This document shows positions 33,764 to 43,652 of a stretch of DNA of 64,000 nucleotides, piece after piece. The first letter of the stretch is position 1. Each line of letters opens with the position of its first letter. Source of the DNA: Rhizobium leguminosarum bv. trifolii WSM2297. Its GTDB lineage: Bacteria; Pseudomonadota; Alphaproteobacteria; Rhizobiales; Rhizobiaceae. The notes under the pieces were generated by a model, which was given only the letters and a program-made list of their open reading frames with translations, did no database searches and was not told where the DNA came from. A program made the position numbers and the translations under genes. The stretch lies in the NCBI RefSeq assembly GCF_000271845.1, contig NZ_JH719395.1, positions 1,198,466 through 1,262,465 on the forward strand, given 5' to 3'.

Positions 33764-34281
33764 GCGTTACTCTTGAGGATTATCGAAGTATTTCGCTCGC
33801 TATATAGTCGCTTCATGACGCTTTAACATCCTTTCGAACGTGAACACTGCATTCGCCTTGCTCACACAGTTCCTTATGCAAGCTGATGTCCGCTGGTGCA
33901 GTCAGCCCGCTGGCGCGGTGACGTAGCCGGCATCGGGTCGTCGCGACGGACGGCCTGTCGGGGACAAAGAAAGGCAGCGGCCGGTTTCGGATGTCATCAT
34001 CCGGTGATCTTCATGCCCGATAAGAAGACCGAGGCCAGCACCGGCATCCGCCCCGCCGCCCACTCCTTTGCGGAGCCGTCTCCGGGTGTTCTCGTTGCAC
34101 CCTTTTTCGCTGCCTCGGCATGTAGTTAAAGTTATTGTTCAGTCACGAAGTGTTTGGAACCGGCCAGTATCCCCCTGTCCAGCCGCGTTCGTCTTAGCCG
34201 GCCCTGTGCCGGCTTTCTTTTTGTGGGCTTCGTAGTAACGCAGTGGCCGCCCTCGTCCTTCGAGGCCCTGCGGAATACCCC
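33764..34281. other. 518-bp gap without a recognised gene, ending in a plus-strand terminator
   Basis: The gap lies between the promoter side of the ABC exporter operon and the 3' end of the GH43 gene. A clear rho-independent terminator on the plus strand at 34196-34223 has no annotated plus-strand gene upstream of it. Short plus-strand frames exist (39 codons from 34013; 77 codons from 33896) but neither has convincing coding character. A small RNA or very short gene in 33830-34195 is possible. Confidence 0.4.
34196..34223 (+). terminator. Rho-independent terminator with no known upstream plus-strand gene
   Basis: AGCCGGC (34196-34202) pairs with GCCGGCT (34208-34214) around CCTGT and is followed by TTCTTTTTG. 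On the minus strand the hairpin is followed by AAGACG, so it serves plus-strand transcription. Confidence 0.75.
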
Positions 34282-35895
34282 TCACAATTCGTCGTAATTG
34301 AACCAATCGAAATCCGCGACCCTGCCGCGCCCTGACGTGTCGAAAGCAAAGACGCCGGCAAAGGCGCCGGTGAAGGAGCCGTGTTCGCCGCGCCCGCCCT
34401 CGTCGGAAATCATGCCGGCATCGAGCACCGGACCGATCGGCTGCCAGGCGCCCTTGCCCTCGGTCTGCCAGAAAAATTGCAGATCGTTCTCTCGGATTTC
34501 CATGGCGAGCTGGACACGACCCTCGGCGGCGATCGGAATCCCGCTTTCGGCGGGAAAGCTGAGGCGTCCGTTCGGATAGTCGCCATTGCAGGAGAGGATC
34601 GTCACGCAGCGGCCGAGTGTTTCGTGAAGCGTCACGGCGACGGCGTGGAATTTGTGGCGGTTGTAATAATGCGTCAGCCCGGCGACCTGCTGATAGGTGT
34701 CGGGTGAGAATTCGACCACGGTTTCGGCGCGGAAGCTGTGATGCTCCTGCCGGCGAGCGACCAGCGACTGTTCGAACCACGAGCCGATGCTTTCACGCCC
34801 GATCAGGCGGAGATGGCCGGGGCGGCCCGTCAAGTTGAAAATGCGGTTGGGTTCGGGCGTGCGCAGCCACTGGAAATCGCCCGGCAGCGTACCGCCGTCG
34901 AAGCTGTATTCGCTGCGCATCGGTTTCTCCGAAGGCACGGCGCCGAAGAGGCCAGGCACATCGACATCGGGCACGGAGGTACCGTTTTCGAGATAGAGCC
35001 AATCATTGTCGCGCCAGACGCATTTCTGCAAGGCGGTTTCGCGCCCCAGCGTGCAGCGCCGCTTCGGCGGCAGCGGCCGGCCGCAGAGATGCGTGTGATA
35101 GGCCTCACCGTCCGGCGTTTCGACATATTGGCCATGCCCTGCCCGTTGCAGCACCGCGCCCGGATGATTCTTGGAGGTGATCAGATGCATGTTCGGATGC
35201 ATCTCATAAGGCCCATCGATGTGGCGCGAACGCGCCATGGTGACGGCGTGGTCGTAGCCGGTGCCGCCCTCGGCGGCCGTCAGATAATACCAGCCGTTGC
35301 GCTTGAAGAGATGCGGGCCTTCGACGAGGCCGAGCGGACTGCCGGCGAAGATGTTCTTGATCGGCCCCTTCAGCGCCTTGGTCGCCGGATCCCATTCCTG
35401 CAGCAGGATACCGTCGAAGGCCGGCGATTTCGGCGAGCCGCCGTAGCTTTCGGTGCGGTGGTTCCACTGCATGTTGAGGAACCACTTGCGGCCGTCCTCG
35501 TCGTGGAACAGCGAGGGATCAAAGCCGGAGGAATTGACATAGACGGGGTCGGACCATTCGGCTTCGATCGAGGGCGCGGTGACGATGTAGTTCGGCGCAT
35601 CCTTGAAACTGCCGTCGAAGCGCTTGACGTCGGTATAGACGAGCCAGAACTGGCCATCGGCATAGGAAAGGCACGGCGCCCAGATGCCGCAGCTATCGGG
35701 ATTGCCCCGCATGTCGAGCTGCGATCGGCGCTCCAGCGGCCGGCGCACCAGCGTCCAGTTCACCAGGTCACGTGAATGGTGGATCTGCACGCCGGGATAC
35801 CATTCGAAGGTCGAGGTAGCGATGTAATAGTCGTCGCCGACGCGGCAGATCGAAGGATCGGGGTTGAACCCCGGCAGGATGGGATTGCGGATCAT
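34282..35895 (-). CDS. xynB: GH43 family glycosidase (beta-xylosidase type)
   Basis: A 537-residue cytosolic enzyme behind GGAGG. The five-bladed propeller domain (about 1-310) starts NPILPGFNPDPSICRVGDDYYI, where Asp14 of NPDPS is the expected general base; the modulating Asp lies in SSGFDPSLFHDEDG and the general acid Glu in GLVEGPHLF. A C-terminal beta-sandwich (about 330-535), typical of GH43 beta-xylosidases, ends the protein. It releases xylose or arabinose from plant-derived oligosaccharides; the exact specificity cannot be read from sequence. No signal peptide, so substrates must be imported, perhaps by the nearby ABC system. Confidence 0.88.
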   Translation of the reverse strand: MIRNPILPGFNPDPSICRVGDDYYIATSTFEWYPGVQIHHSRDLVNWTLVRRPLERRSQLDMRGNPDSCGIWAPCLSYADGQFWLVYTDVKRFDGSFKDAPNYIVTAPSIEAEWSDPVYVNSSGFDPSLFHDEDGRKWFLNMQWNHRTESYGGSPKSPAFDGILLQEWDPATKALKGPIKNIFAGSPLGLVEGPHLFKRNGWYYLTAAEGGTGYDHAVTMARSRHIDGPYEMHPNMHLITSKNHPGAVLQRAGHGQYVETPDGEAYHTHLCGRPLPPKRRCTLGRETALQKCVWRDNDWLYLENGTSVPDVDVPGLFGAVPSEKPMRSEYSFDGGTLPGDFQWLRTPEPNRIFNLTGRPGHLRLIGRESIGSWFEQSLVARRQEHHSFRAETVVEFSPDTYQQVAGLTHYYNRHKFHAVAVTLHETLGRCVTILSCNGDYPNGRLSFPAESGIPIAAEGRVQLAMEIRENDLQFFWQTEGKGAWQPIGPVLDAGMISDEGGRGEHGSFTGAFAGVFAFDTSGRGRVADFDWFNYDEL

Positions 35896-36029
35896 GGATG
35901 CGGCCTCCAGGTTATTGTTGTGGTACGTACGTCAAATGCGATTTGCTAACGGACACTGCCGCCGCTCGCTCTATCTCCGTCGTGGGCATGGAACTACTCC
36001 GACAAAGAAGAAAGGAAGAAGGCGCTGCC

Positions 36030-36195
36030 CCTTGCCCCTTCTCCCCCGCGGGGAGAAGATGCCGGCAGGCAGATGAGGGGGTGAGCGGCGAAGCCGCGAA
36101 TGCGCTGAGCGAAAGTGAAGGCAAGCAAGGGCGAGCCGTGTGGCCCCCTCATCCGACCCTGCGGGCCACCTTCTCCCCGCTGGGGAGAAGAGGAC
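36030..36195. repeat. Dispersed intergenic repeat, fullest copy in the window
   Basis: This fills most of the 376-bp gap 35896-36271. It begins with a CTTCTCCCCC/GGGGAGAAG hairpin, continues GGCAGGCAGATGAGGGGGTG, GCCGCGAATGCGCTGAGCG, and ends with CCCCTCATCCGACCCTGCGGG and another CTTCTCCCC-GCT-GGGGAGAAG hairpin, so the two ends are inverted copies of each other. Related copies lie at 4803 and 42170. The GH43 promoter must lie in 35896-36030, where GTACGTAC forms an 8-bp palindrome near 35922. Confidence 0.7.
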
Positions 36196-36271
36196 GCAAG
36201 CAGCGCCCCCATCGTCTTTCTCTGACCTTCCCCCTTTGACATGACAACTTCCCGATCTCAAATCACCGTCG

Positions 36272-37303
<1,032 letters not shown>

Positions 37304-37654
37304 CTGAGGTCTCCTTCGTACAAAATCGTGTAATCGTCACGCGACATCCTCAGCCCAAGAGAATGCCGAGACTTGCCCCTCATCGCCTGCCGGCACCTTT
37401 GCCTGGGTTAAGCCACTCGTCTCAACCCGTCCTTCGGACCCCCGTAAACGGGCGAAGGGACATGCCGCACCGCCTTCCTTAACCTCAAACTCGACGCCGT
37501 GTGTGGCACGTCCCCTCTCCCCGTGTTTACGGGGAGAGGGTTAGGGTGAGGGGCAGCCGTCGACGCGAACCGGACAACCACGGGACAGGCCCAGGGATGA
37601 CGGAACTATTGTAACAAGCGCGCCGATACGGCAAGCGCACGGCGCGAGTTTGTA
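37304..37654. repeat. Gap with a dispersed CCCTCTCCCCGT hairpin repeat
   Basis: The 351-bp gap between two codirectional genes holds no ORF. CCCTCTCCCCGT (37512-37523) pairs perfectly with ACGGGGAGAGGG (37528-37539) around GTTT and is followed by TTAGGGTGAGGGGC, a string I recognise as a very common rhizobial intergenic repeat. CCCGTAAACGGG at 37440-37451 is a shorter related palindrome. Confidence 0.65.
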
Positions 37655-38788
37655 CTATCTCAACAGCGCCTGCGCCTCTTCGATACCCAGCGCGGCCGGC
37701 TGCGTGCAGGTCGTGGTCAGGTCGATGAAGCGCCCCTCCTCGCCCGATTTCAGGATCGAGGTCATGACGTCGACCCCATGCAGCGTGCGGTCGAGCGAGC
37801 AGCGTGCGTCGCGGCCTTCGATCAGCGCCATCGCCATGTCGGCAAGACCGGCGGTGCGGTAGTTGGCGCGCGCCCCGTTCGGGTTTTCCTGGTTGATCTT
37901 CCCGAAAGGATGGTCCCAGTCTTCCAGCGGCTTAATCTCCTTGTCGCGGCCGCTTGCCTCGACCGTGCCGCCGAAGAAGTTCGGGTCCGGCACGTAGAGC
38001 GAGCCGTCGGTGCCGTAGAGCTCCATATTGGCATGGCGGTGCGACCACACATCCCAGCTCGCCGACAACGTCACGGTGGCGCCGCTGACGAATTCGAGCA
38101 GCGCCTGGATCGTCGTCGGTGTCTTGACCGGAATGATCTCGCCGTTGCGCGGCTCGCTGGTGATGGTACGGGTCGGCGACGCCATCGAGGTCATGGCGCC
38201 GACGCGTTTGACCGGGCCGATCAGGTTGATCAGGTTGGCGATGTAATAGGGGCCGAGATCGAGGATAGGACCGCCGCCCGGCAGGAAGAAGAAATCCGGG
38301 TTCGGATGCCACATCTCCATGCCCGGGCTCATCACGTAGCAGGCGCCCGAGGTCACCCGGCCGATGCCGCCGTCGTCGATGAACTTGCGGGCAAGCTGAT
38401 GGGCGCCGCCGAGGAAGGTATCCGGCGCGCAGCCGACGGCAAGGTTCTTTGCCTTGGCAAGGCGGCGAAGTTCCTCGCCCTGCTCCAAGGAAAGCACCAG
38501 CGGCTTTTCCGAATAGACATGTTTTCCAGCTTCGAGGATTGCCTTCGACACCGGAAAATGCGCATCCGGGATCGTCAGGTTGACGACGACGTCGATCTCG
38601 TCATTGGCAAGAAGCTCATCGATCGTCTGTGCTTTAACGCCGTATTCCTTGGCGCGCGCCTCGGCCGCCTGCACGTTGATATCGGCGCAGGCCAGCACCT
38701 TCAGCCCCTTGAAGAGCGGTGATAGCGAGAAGTAGGTGGTGGAGATATTGCCGCATCCGATGATGCCGACGCCAAGTTCCCTGGTCAT
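37655..38788 (-). CDS. Gfo/Idh/MocA family NAD(P)-dependent sugar oxidoreductase
   Basis: A 377-residue enzyme starting at ATG 38788 behind GAGG. The Rossmann domain begins GVGIIGCGNISTTYF, followed by the family EKPLVLSLEQ motif (about 95) whose Lys binds substrate and cofactor. The C-terminal alpha/beta domain (about 125-370) has GGGPILDLGPYYIANLINLIGP, the equivalent of the substrate-binding GG..D.G.H region. It would oxidise a sugar, sugar acid or cyclitol released in this locus. It starts 8 bp after the TIM-barrel isomerase gene, so they are co-transcribed. Confidence 0.88.
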   Translation of the reverse strand: MTRELGVGIIGCGNISTTYFSLSPLFKGLKVLACADINVQAAEARAKEYGVKAQTIDELLANDEIDVVVNLTIPDAHFPVSKAILEAGKHVYSEKPLVLSLEQGEELRRLAKAKNLAVGCAPDTFLGGAHQLARKFIDDGGIGRVTSGACYVMSPGMEMWHPNPDFFFLPGGGPILDLGPYYIANLINLIGPVKRVGAMTSMASPTRTITSEPRNGEIIPVKTPTTIQALLEFVSGATVTLSASWDVWSHRHANMELYGTDGSLYVPDPNFFGGTVEASGRDKEIKPLEDWDHPFGKINQENPNGARANYRTAGLADMAMALIEGRDARCSLDRTLHGVDVMTSILKSGEEGRFIDLTTTCTQPAALGIEEAQALLR

Positions 38789-38796
38789 GATGTGCC

Positions 38797-39558
38797 TCAA
38801 AAAGTCTGGAAGGATGCGATCGAGCGGCTGATATTGCGGTCGATATCTTTAGGATTGTCATGTTCGACGACGAAGTGCTTGGCCTTGGTGGCGCGCAGCG
38901 CCGTCGTCAGCTTGGCCCACTCGACCTTGCCATGGCCGACATCGGCCCAGCCGTCCTCATCCGTCGCTTCACCGGCCGGCGCGATGTCCTTGACGTGCAC
39001 GGCGGTGATGCGCGGCCCAAGCTTTTCAACCCATGCGAAGGGATCGGCGCCGCCGCGGATGACCCAGGCGATATCGGCTTCCCAGGAAATATCGGGCGCG
39101 CCTTCAAAGATGCGCTCGATCGGCAGCGAGCCGTCGGCCAGCTTGACGAATTCGAAATCGTGATTGTGCCAGCCGAATTCGTAGCCGGCTTCCTTGAAGG
39201 GCTTGGCTATCTCCTGCAACCGCTTGCCAAAAGCAAGCCAGCCGGCCGCGTCCGAGGGGCGCTGCTCAGCTGCCAGATGCGGCGCGTAGATCGAATCCAT
39301 GCCGAGGATCTTGGCGATGTTCAGCGACTTCTGCACGTCCTTCTCGAGGAAGTCGGGGCTGAAATGGCCGCTCGCCATCACAAGGCCGTTCTTGTCGAGC
39401 TCGGCGCGAAGGCTGTTCAGTCCCGCATCGTCGAGATCGGCATAAATGCCGCCGAAGCCCTCGACCTCGGCATAGCCTGCCTTGCCGAGCTTTTCGAAAA
39501 TCCCCGAATAGGGCTGGAAGTTGCGGGCGCTGTAGAGCTGGTAGCTGAGTTTCGTCAT
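38797..39558 (-). CDS. Sugar phosphate isomerase/epimerase-like TIM-barrel protein
   Basis: A 253-residue AP-endonuclease-2-like TIM barrel. I choose ATG 39558 because AAGGAG lies six bases upstream; the ATG three bases before it is too close. Metal-ligand motifs include GYAEVEGFGG, EFGWHNHDFEF (His-x-His) and AVHVKDIAPAGE. It groups with isomerases that accompany Gfo/Idh dehydrogenases in sugar and inositol loci. It lies between the GH2 gene and the Gfo/Idh gene with 8-38 bp spacing. Confidence 0.86.
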   Translation of the reverse strand: MTKLSYQLYSARNFQPYSGIFEKLGKAGYAEVEGFGGIYADLDDAGLNSLRAELDKNGLVMASGHFSPDFLEKDVQKSLNIAKILGMDSIYAPHLAAEQRPSDAAGWLAFGKRLQEIAKPFKEAGYEFGWHNHDFEFVKLADGSLPIERIFEGAPDISWEADIAWVIRGGADPFAWVEKLGPRITAVHVKDIAPAGEATDEDGWADVGHGKVEWAKLTTALRATKAKHFVVEHDNPKDIDRNISRSIASFQTF

Positions 39559-39596
39559 CATAGTCTCCTTGGGCCTCGTGCCCATGCTTGGAAGGA

Positions 39597-42056
39597 TCAA
39601 TCTGCCGACTGGCAGGAATGCAGGTCGTAGAACCGGAATTCCGGAAGCTTGCCGCGCTCGAGCGGCCGCCCCGGGGTGAAGGTGATGCGGCGGCTCTCGC
39701 CTGATGCAAGATCGAAGGCGTTGTCGGAATATTTGCCGTCCGTCTCGGTCTCGATCATCACGAAGAGCGCAAGTCCCCTCGCGGTGACGTTGATGTCGAC
39801 GGCGCCGTTCTCCTCGACATATTCATGAGTGACGGCCAGGCCCGCGGGCTCCAATTCCAGCGCCTTGTAGGTGCCGTTGATATGGTGCCCCTCGCCGCCC
39901 ATGCCGTTCGACCCGGTGAAATGCCAGGCAAGCAGCGTGCCTTCGGGAATATCGGAGACGTCGATGGCCGCAGCCGTCACCGCCGCATCCGGCGAGCACA
40001 TGGCTTGCACATCTTTCAGGTGCTTCCGCTCGCCCTTCATCGTCAGGATCGAGATCGACAGATCGACGCTGACATCGTCGAGCGTGTCGTTAACAAGCGA
40101 GAAGCGGATCGTCTTGCCGTCCTCGGAAGGAATGGCCGCGACCGCAACCGGCTGGAAGAAGCGCTTGACGAGATAATGCATTGCCTTCCAGCGGCCGCCA
40201 TAGTCGAGGCTCGACCAGGAGGCGACCGGCCAGGTGTCGTTCAGCTGCCAATAGATCGTGCCCATGCAATGGGGTTTGAGCGACCGCCAATATTCCACCG
40301 CCGTCTTGATCGCCAGTCCCTGCTGGATCTGGGAGAGATAGACGAAGTTCGGGAAATCCTTGGGGAAGCGGAAATAGCGGAACATCGTGCCGGCAATGCG
40401 CTCGTTGCCGCCGGCATTCTTCTGATGCAGTTCCATGACGGGAGAAGCGACGTTCATATCCTTCTCCTCGGCATAGGTCCTGACGACGGGCAGCGATGTA
40501 TAGGACTGGAAGCCGAATTCCGAGCAGAAGCGCGGACGCACCGAACGGTAATTGTCGAATGACTTGTTCTCGTGCCAGACCGACCAGTAGTGCATGTCGC
40601 CGGAGCCGTCGGCATGCCAGGCATCGCCGAAATCGAGGTAACCGGAGGCTGGGCTCGACGGCCACCAGAGTGCGCCGGGCAGCGCCTTTTTCACCGCCTG
40701 CTCGATCGTCCGGTTGAGGCGGTCGTAGGAAACAAGATAGCGGTCGCGGTCCTTCCTCGATTCCTCGAACCAGGTGAGCGCGCCGACAAGCTCGTTGTCG
40801 CCGCACCAAAGCGCGATCGAGGGATGCGAGGAGAGCCGCTTGACCTGGTAATCGACTTCGATCGTCACATTGGCGAGGAAGTCCTCGGTCGACGGGTAGA
40901 GGTTGCAGGCGAACATGAAGTCCTGCCAGACCATCAGGCCCAGCCGGTCGCAGAGATCGTAGAAATGCTCCTGCTCGTAGAATCCGCCGCCCCAGACACG
41001 GATCATGTTCATGTTGGCGGCTTTCGCCGATTGCAGCAGATCCTCGGTCTTCTCGGGCGAAGACAGCGAAAACAGCGCGTCGGCCGGTATCCAGTTGGCG
41101 CCGCGGCAGAAGATCTCGCGGCCGTTGACCTTGAAGGCGAAGCGGCTGCCTGATGCATCCGGCGTGGTGATCAGCTCGACAGTGCGAAGGCCGATCTGCT
41201 TGGTCACCTCGTCCGTCGGCAATCCGACGGAAAGCGTATAGAGCGCCTGCTCGCCGCTGCCGGAGGGCCACCAGAGACGCGGATTGTCGATATGGAAGAG
41301 ATGGTGGACATCAGTCTCGCCCTTGACGCCAACATCGAGACGCACGCGCTCGCCGTCGAGATCGAAATAGACCTGGGCGATGCCGGCATGCTTGGCAAAC
41401 AGGCTCGCCGTCACCATAAGATCAACCGAGCCGTCGCTATTGTGGGACTGGCGGGTGACGACCTGTTCGATGCGCGCCGTCTCGAGCTTCTTCAGCGCGA
41501 TCGTGCCGTAAAGGCCGAAGGGCGCAATGGCGATATTCCAGTCCCAGCCGAAATGGCATTGCGGCTTGCGCAGCATGTTGCCATCGGGGATCGGCGAATT
41601 GCCCGTGCTGTAGGGAATGTAGAAGGGCTGCTTTTTCTGCCGTTCGGCCCCGACGGCGGGGTTGGAGGCAAAGACGATGCGGATGACGTTGTCACCAATC
41701 TTCAGCATGCTCGACACGTCGGGCCGGTAGCGGCGGAAGCTGTTGTCAGCTTCGAGCGCCAGGAAGCCGTTGACGTGGACGCTGGCAACCGTGTCGAGGT
41801 AATCGATATCCAGATACCAGTCGCCGTCGACCTCCGGCAGCGCGAAGCTGCGCTCGACCGCCCATTCCCGCTCGGCGACCCACTGCACCTTCTCCTCGTT
41901 GCGGCCGAAATAAGGATCGGGGATCAGCCCTGCCCGGTGCAGCGCGGTATGCACGTCGCCCGGCAGCGTGATGACGCTACGGATTTCGCCATCGATAGAG
42001 GTCAGCTGCCACGAACCGGAAAGGTCGATATGGGGGGATGTCGATGAATGCGTCAC
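39597..42056 (-). CDS. Beta-mannosidase, glycoside hydrolase family 2
   Basis: An 819-residue cytosolic enzyme with a GTG start at 42056 (GGAAA eight bases upstream). The galactose-binding-like N-terminal domain contains the beta-mannosidase signature LPGDVHTALHRAGLIPDPYFGRNE (about 29-52) and FHCGWDWN-like FGWDWN. The catalytic barrel has WCGDNE (acid/base Glu) and CSEFGFQSY (nucleophile Glu). It removes terminal beta-mannose from oligosaccharides such as plant mannan or glycan fragments. No signal peptide, so it acts on imported sugars. It is the first catabolic gene after the ABC importer, beyond a 485-bp repeat-rich gap. Confidence 0.9.
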   Translation of the reverse strand: MTHSSTSPHIDLSGSWQLTSIDGEIRSVITLPGDVHTALHRAGLIPDPYFGRNEEKVQWVAEREWAVERSFALPEVDGDWYLDIDYLDTVASVHVNGFLALEADNSFRRYRPDVSSMLKIGDNVIRIVFASNPAVGAERQKKQPFYIPYSTGNSPIPDGNMLRKPQCHFGWDWNIAIAPFGLYGTIALKKLETARIEQVVTRQSHNSDGSVDLMVTASLFAKHAGIAQVYFDLDGERVRLDVGVKGETDVHHLFHIDNPRLWWPSGSGEQALYTLSVGLPTDEVTKQIGLRTVELITTPDASGSRFAFKVNGREIFCRGANWIPADALFSLSSPEKTEDLLQSAKAANMNMIRVWGGGFYEQEHFYDLCDRLGLMVWQDFMFACNLYPSTEDFLANVTIEVDYQVKRLSSHPSIALWCGDNELVGALTWFEESRKDRDRYLVSYDRLNRTIEQAVKKALPGALWWPSSPASGYLDFGDAWHADGSGDMHYWSVWHENKSFDNYRSVRPRFCSEFGFQSYTSLPVVRTYAEEKDMNVASPVMELHQKNAGGNERIAGTMFRYFRFPKDFPNFVYLSQIQQGLAIKTAVEYWRSLKPHCMGTIYWQLNDTWPVASWSSLDYGGRWKAMHYLVKRFFQPVAVAAIPSEDGKTIRFSLVNDTLDDVSVDLSISILTMKGERKHLKDVQAMCSPDAAVTAAAIDVSDIPEGTLLAWHFTGSNGMGGEGHHINGTYKALELEPAGLAVTHEYVEENGAVDINVTARGLALFVMIETETDGKYSDNAFDLASGESRRITFTPGRPLERGKLPEFRFYDLHSCQSAD

Positions 42057-42169
42057 GATGTCGTTTCCGAATTACGTTTTTGAAATGGACGGCGCTTGGT
42101 CGCCGTCCGGATAGTTGTCGTTCGTCAGGGGCCGACTTAGCGCCCTCTTCTCTCAAGCGGGGGTCCAAA

Positions 42170-42325
42170 AGACGGGTCGAGACCCGCGGCTCGGCCCCGC
42201 TCGGTGGCCCCGAAGGCATGGCACGCCCTAAATTGCCCTTCGCTTGCGCTCAGGCCTCGCTCCCGTCGTCGCTCACCCATCATCCGCCTGCCAGCACCTT
42301 TTCCCCGCTGGGGAGAAGAGATGTA
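42170..42325. repeat. Inverted copy of the dispersed intergenic repeat
   Basis: Read on the minus strand it has the same order as the copy at 36030: a TTCTCCCC-AGC-GGGGA hairpin, GGCAGGCGGATGATGGGTGAGC, then GAGCG and CGCAAGCGAAGG. It is diverged from the other copies. It occupies part of the 485-bp gap 42057-42541, in which I see no gene. Confidence 0.6.
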
Positions 42326-42353
42326 GAGCAGCGCCTTGGTCTCCTTCCATCCG

Positions 42354-42460
42354 CCCCACTCTCCGTCATCCTCGGGCTTGACCCGAGGATCCACACCGCA
42401 TCCACCAGCAGCAGCGGGCATAGATCCTCGGGTCAAGCCCGAGGATGACGGAGAGTGGGG
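42354..42460. repeat. Perfect 38-bp inverted repeat, each arm itself a hairpin
   Basis: Positions 42354-42391 are the exact reverse complement of 42423-42460, with a 31-base loop. Each arm contains its own 9-bp stem, ATCCTCGGG-CTTGA-CCCGAGGAT, so the element can fold as one long hairpin or two small ones. The arm sequence is one I recognise as a high-copy intergenic repeat in Rhizobiales. It lies 81 bp downstream of the ABC ATPase gene and may end or stabilise that transcript. Confidence 0.85.
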
Positions 42461-42541
42461 TTGGGCTTCTCGCCAAACCCGCCCTGGCCTATTGGCCTTG
42501 CAGCATGCAGGCGACACCATCCGGCCCGCCCACCGAACTCT

Positions 42542-43648
42542 CTAAAGACGCAACTCGCTCTCGGCATCAAACACCGAGGCCAGCGCCATGTCGAAGCTGA
42601 GCTTCACCTTGGCTCCGACATTGAAGCGGCGCGCACCGTTGACGCGTACCGACATCGTGTGACCGGCATGTTTCAGCCACAGAAGATTGTCCGCGCCCAT
42701 CGGCTCCTCGATATCGACGGTGGCATCATGTTCTTCGCCGCCGGCATTCTCGTTGACCTTGATGTGTTCCGGGCGAACGCCGAGCACCACCTTGCGGCCG
42801 GGCTGCAGCGCTTCGTTGGCGTCGTAGGCCGCGAGCGAAAAAATGACGCCATTGGCAGAAAAGGCAATGCCGTCGCCCGCCTTGACCAATTCGCCATGCA
42901 GGAAATTCATCGACGGCGAGCCGATGAAGCCGGCGACGAAGAGGTTGCGCGGCCTGTTGTAGATCGTCGTCGGATCGTCGAGCTGCTGGATGATGCCGCT
43001 CTTCATGATGGCGATGCGGTCGGCCAGCGTCAGCGCCTCGATCTGGTCATGGGTGACATAGATCATGGTGTTCTGCAGCGACTGGTGCAGGCGCTTGATT
43101 TCGACGCGCAGTTCCGAGCGCAGTTTGGCATCGAGGTTAGACAGCGGCTCGTCGAACAGGAAGACGTCGACATCGCGTACCAGCGCCCGGCCGATCGCCA
43201 CGCGCTGGCGCTGGCCGCCGGATAGTTCGGCGGGTTTGCGCTTCAAAAGCGGCTGGATCTGCAGGATCTCGGCTGCCCGCGCCACGCGCTTGTCGATCTC
43301 GGCCTGTGGTATCTTGGCGACGCGCAGGCCGAAGGAGAGGTTCTTCTCGACGGTCATCTGCGGATAGAGCGCATAGGACTGGAACACCATGCCGATGCCG
43401 CGGTCCTTCGGCTCTTCCCAGGTGACATTCTTGCCTTTTATGAAGATCTGGCCTTCCGAGGCGTCGAGCAGGCCGGCGATGCAGTTCAGCAAGGTCGACT
43501 TTCCGCAGCCGGACGAACCGAGCAGCACCAGGAATTCGCCGTCGTTGATATCGAGGTTCAGATCCTTCAGCACGCTGACCGCGCCGAAGTTCAGCGACAG
43601 ATCCTTGATCGAGACACTTGCATTGGAGACACTTGAATTCATGTTCAT
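42542..43648 (-). CDS. Sugar ABC transporter ATP-binding protein (UgpC/MsmK type)
   Basis: A 368-residue CUT1 ATPase. Walker A GSSGCGKSTLL (about 38-48), Q loop GMVFQSYALYPQM, signature LSGGQRQRVA, Walker B DVFLFDEPLSNLDAK, switch His VTHDQIEA. The C-terminal OB-like regulatory domain (about 245-365) has LGVRPEHIKV and is the site of sugar/EIIA regulation in homologues. It starts 4 bp after the second permease gene, last of the transporter genes. Confidence 0.93.
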   Translation of the reverse strand: MNMNSSVSNASVSIKDLSLNFGAVSVLKDLNLDINDGEFLVLLGSSGCGKSTLLNCIAGLLDASEGQIFIKGKNVTWEEPKDRGIGMVFQSYALYPQMTVEKNLSFGLRVAKIPQAEIDKRVARAAEILQIQPLLKRKPAELSGGQRQRVAIGRALVRDVDVFLFDEPLSNLDAKLRSELRVEIKRLHQSLQNTMIYVTHDQIEALTLADRIAIMKSGIIQQLDDPTTIYNRPRNLFVAGFIGSPSMNFLHGELVKAGDGIAFSANGVIFSLAAYDANEALQPGRKVVLGVRPEHIKVNENAGGEEHDATVDIEEPMGADNLLWLKHAGHTMSVRVNGARRFNVGAKVKLSFDMALASVFDAESELRL

Positions 43649-43652
43649 GGGA

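Noticed and set aside
33896..34129. A 77-codon plus-strand frame in the gap before the orphan terminator
   Set aside because: No ribosome site, no recognisable sequence and unusual Arg/Cys-rich composition; a small RNA is more likely than this protein.
34139..34780. A 213-codon minus-strand frame overlapping the end of the GH43 gene
   Set aside because: Arg/Ser-rich shadow of the GH43 C-terminal domain in another frame; no family resemblance.
35915..35935. GTACGTAC palindrome upstream of the GH43 gene as a LacI operator
   Set aside because: It does not contain the AANCGNTT core seen upstream of the importer, and eight-base palindromes occur often by chance.
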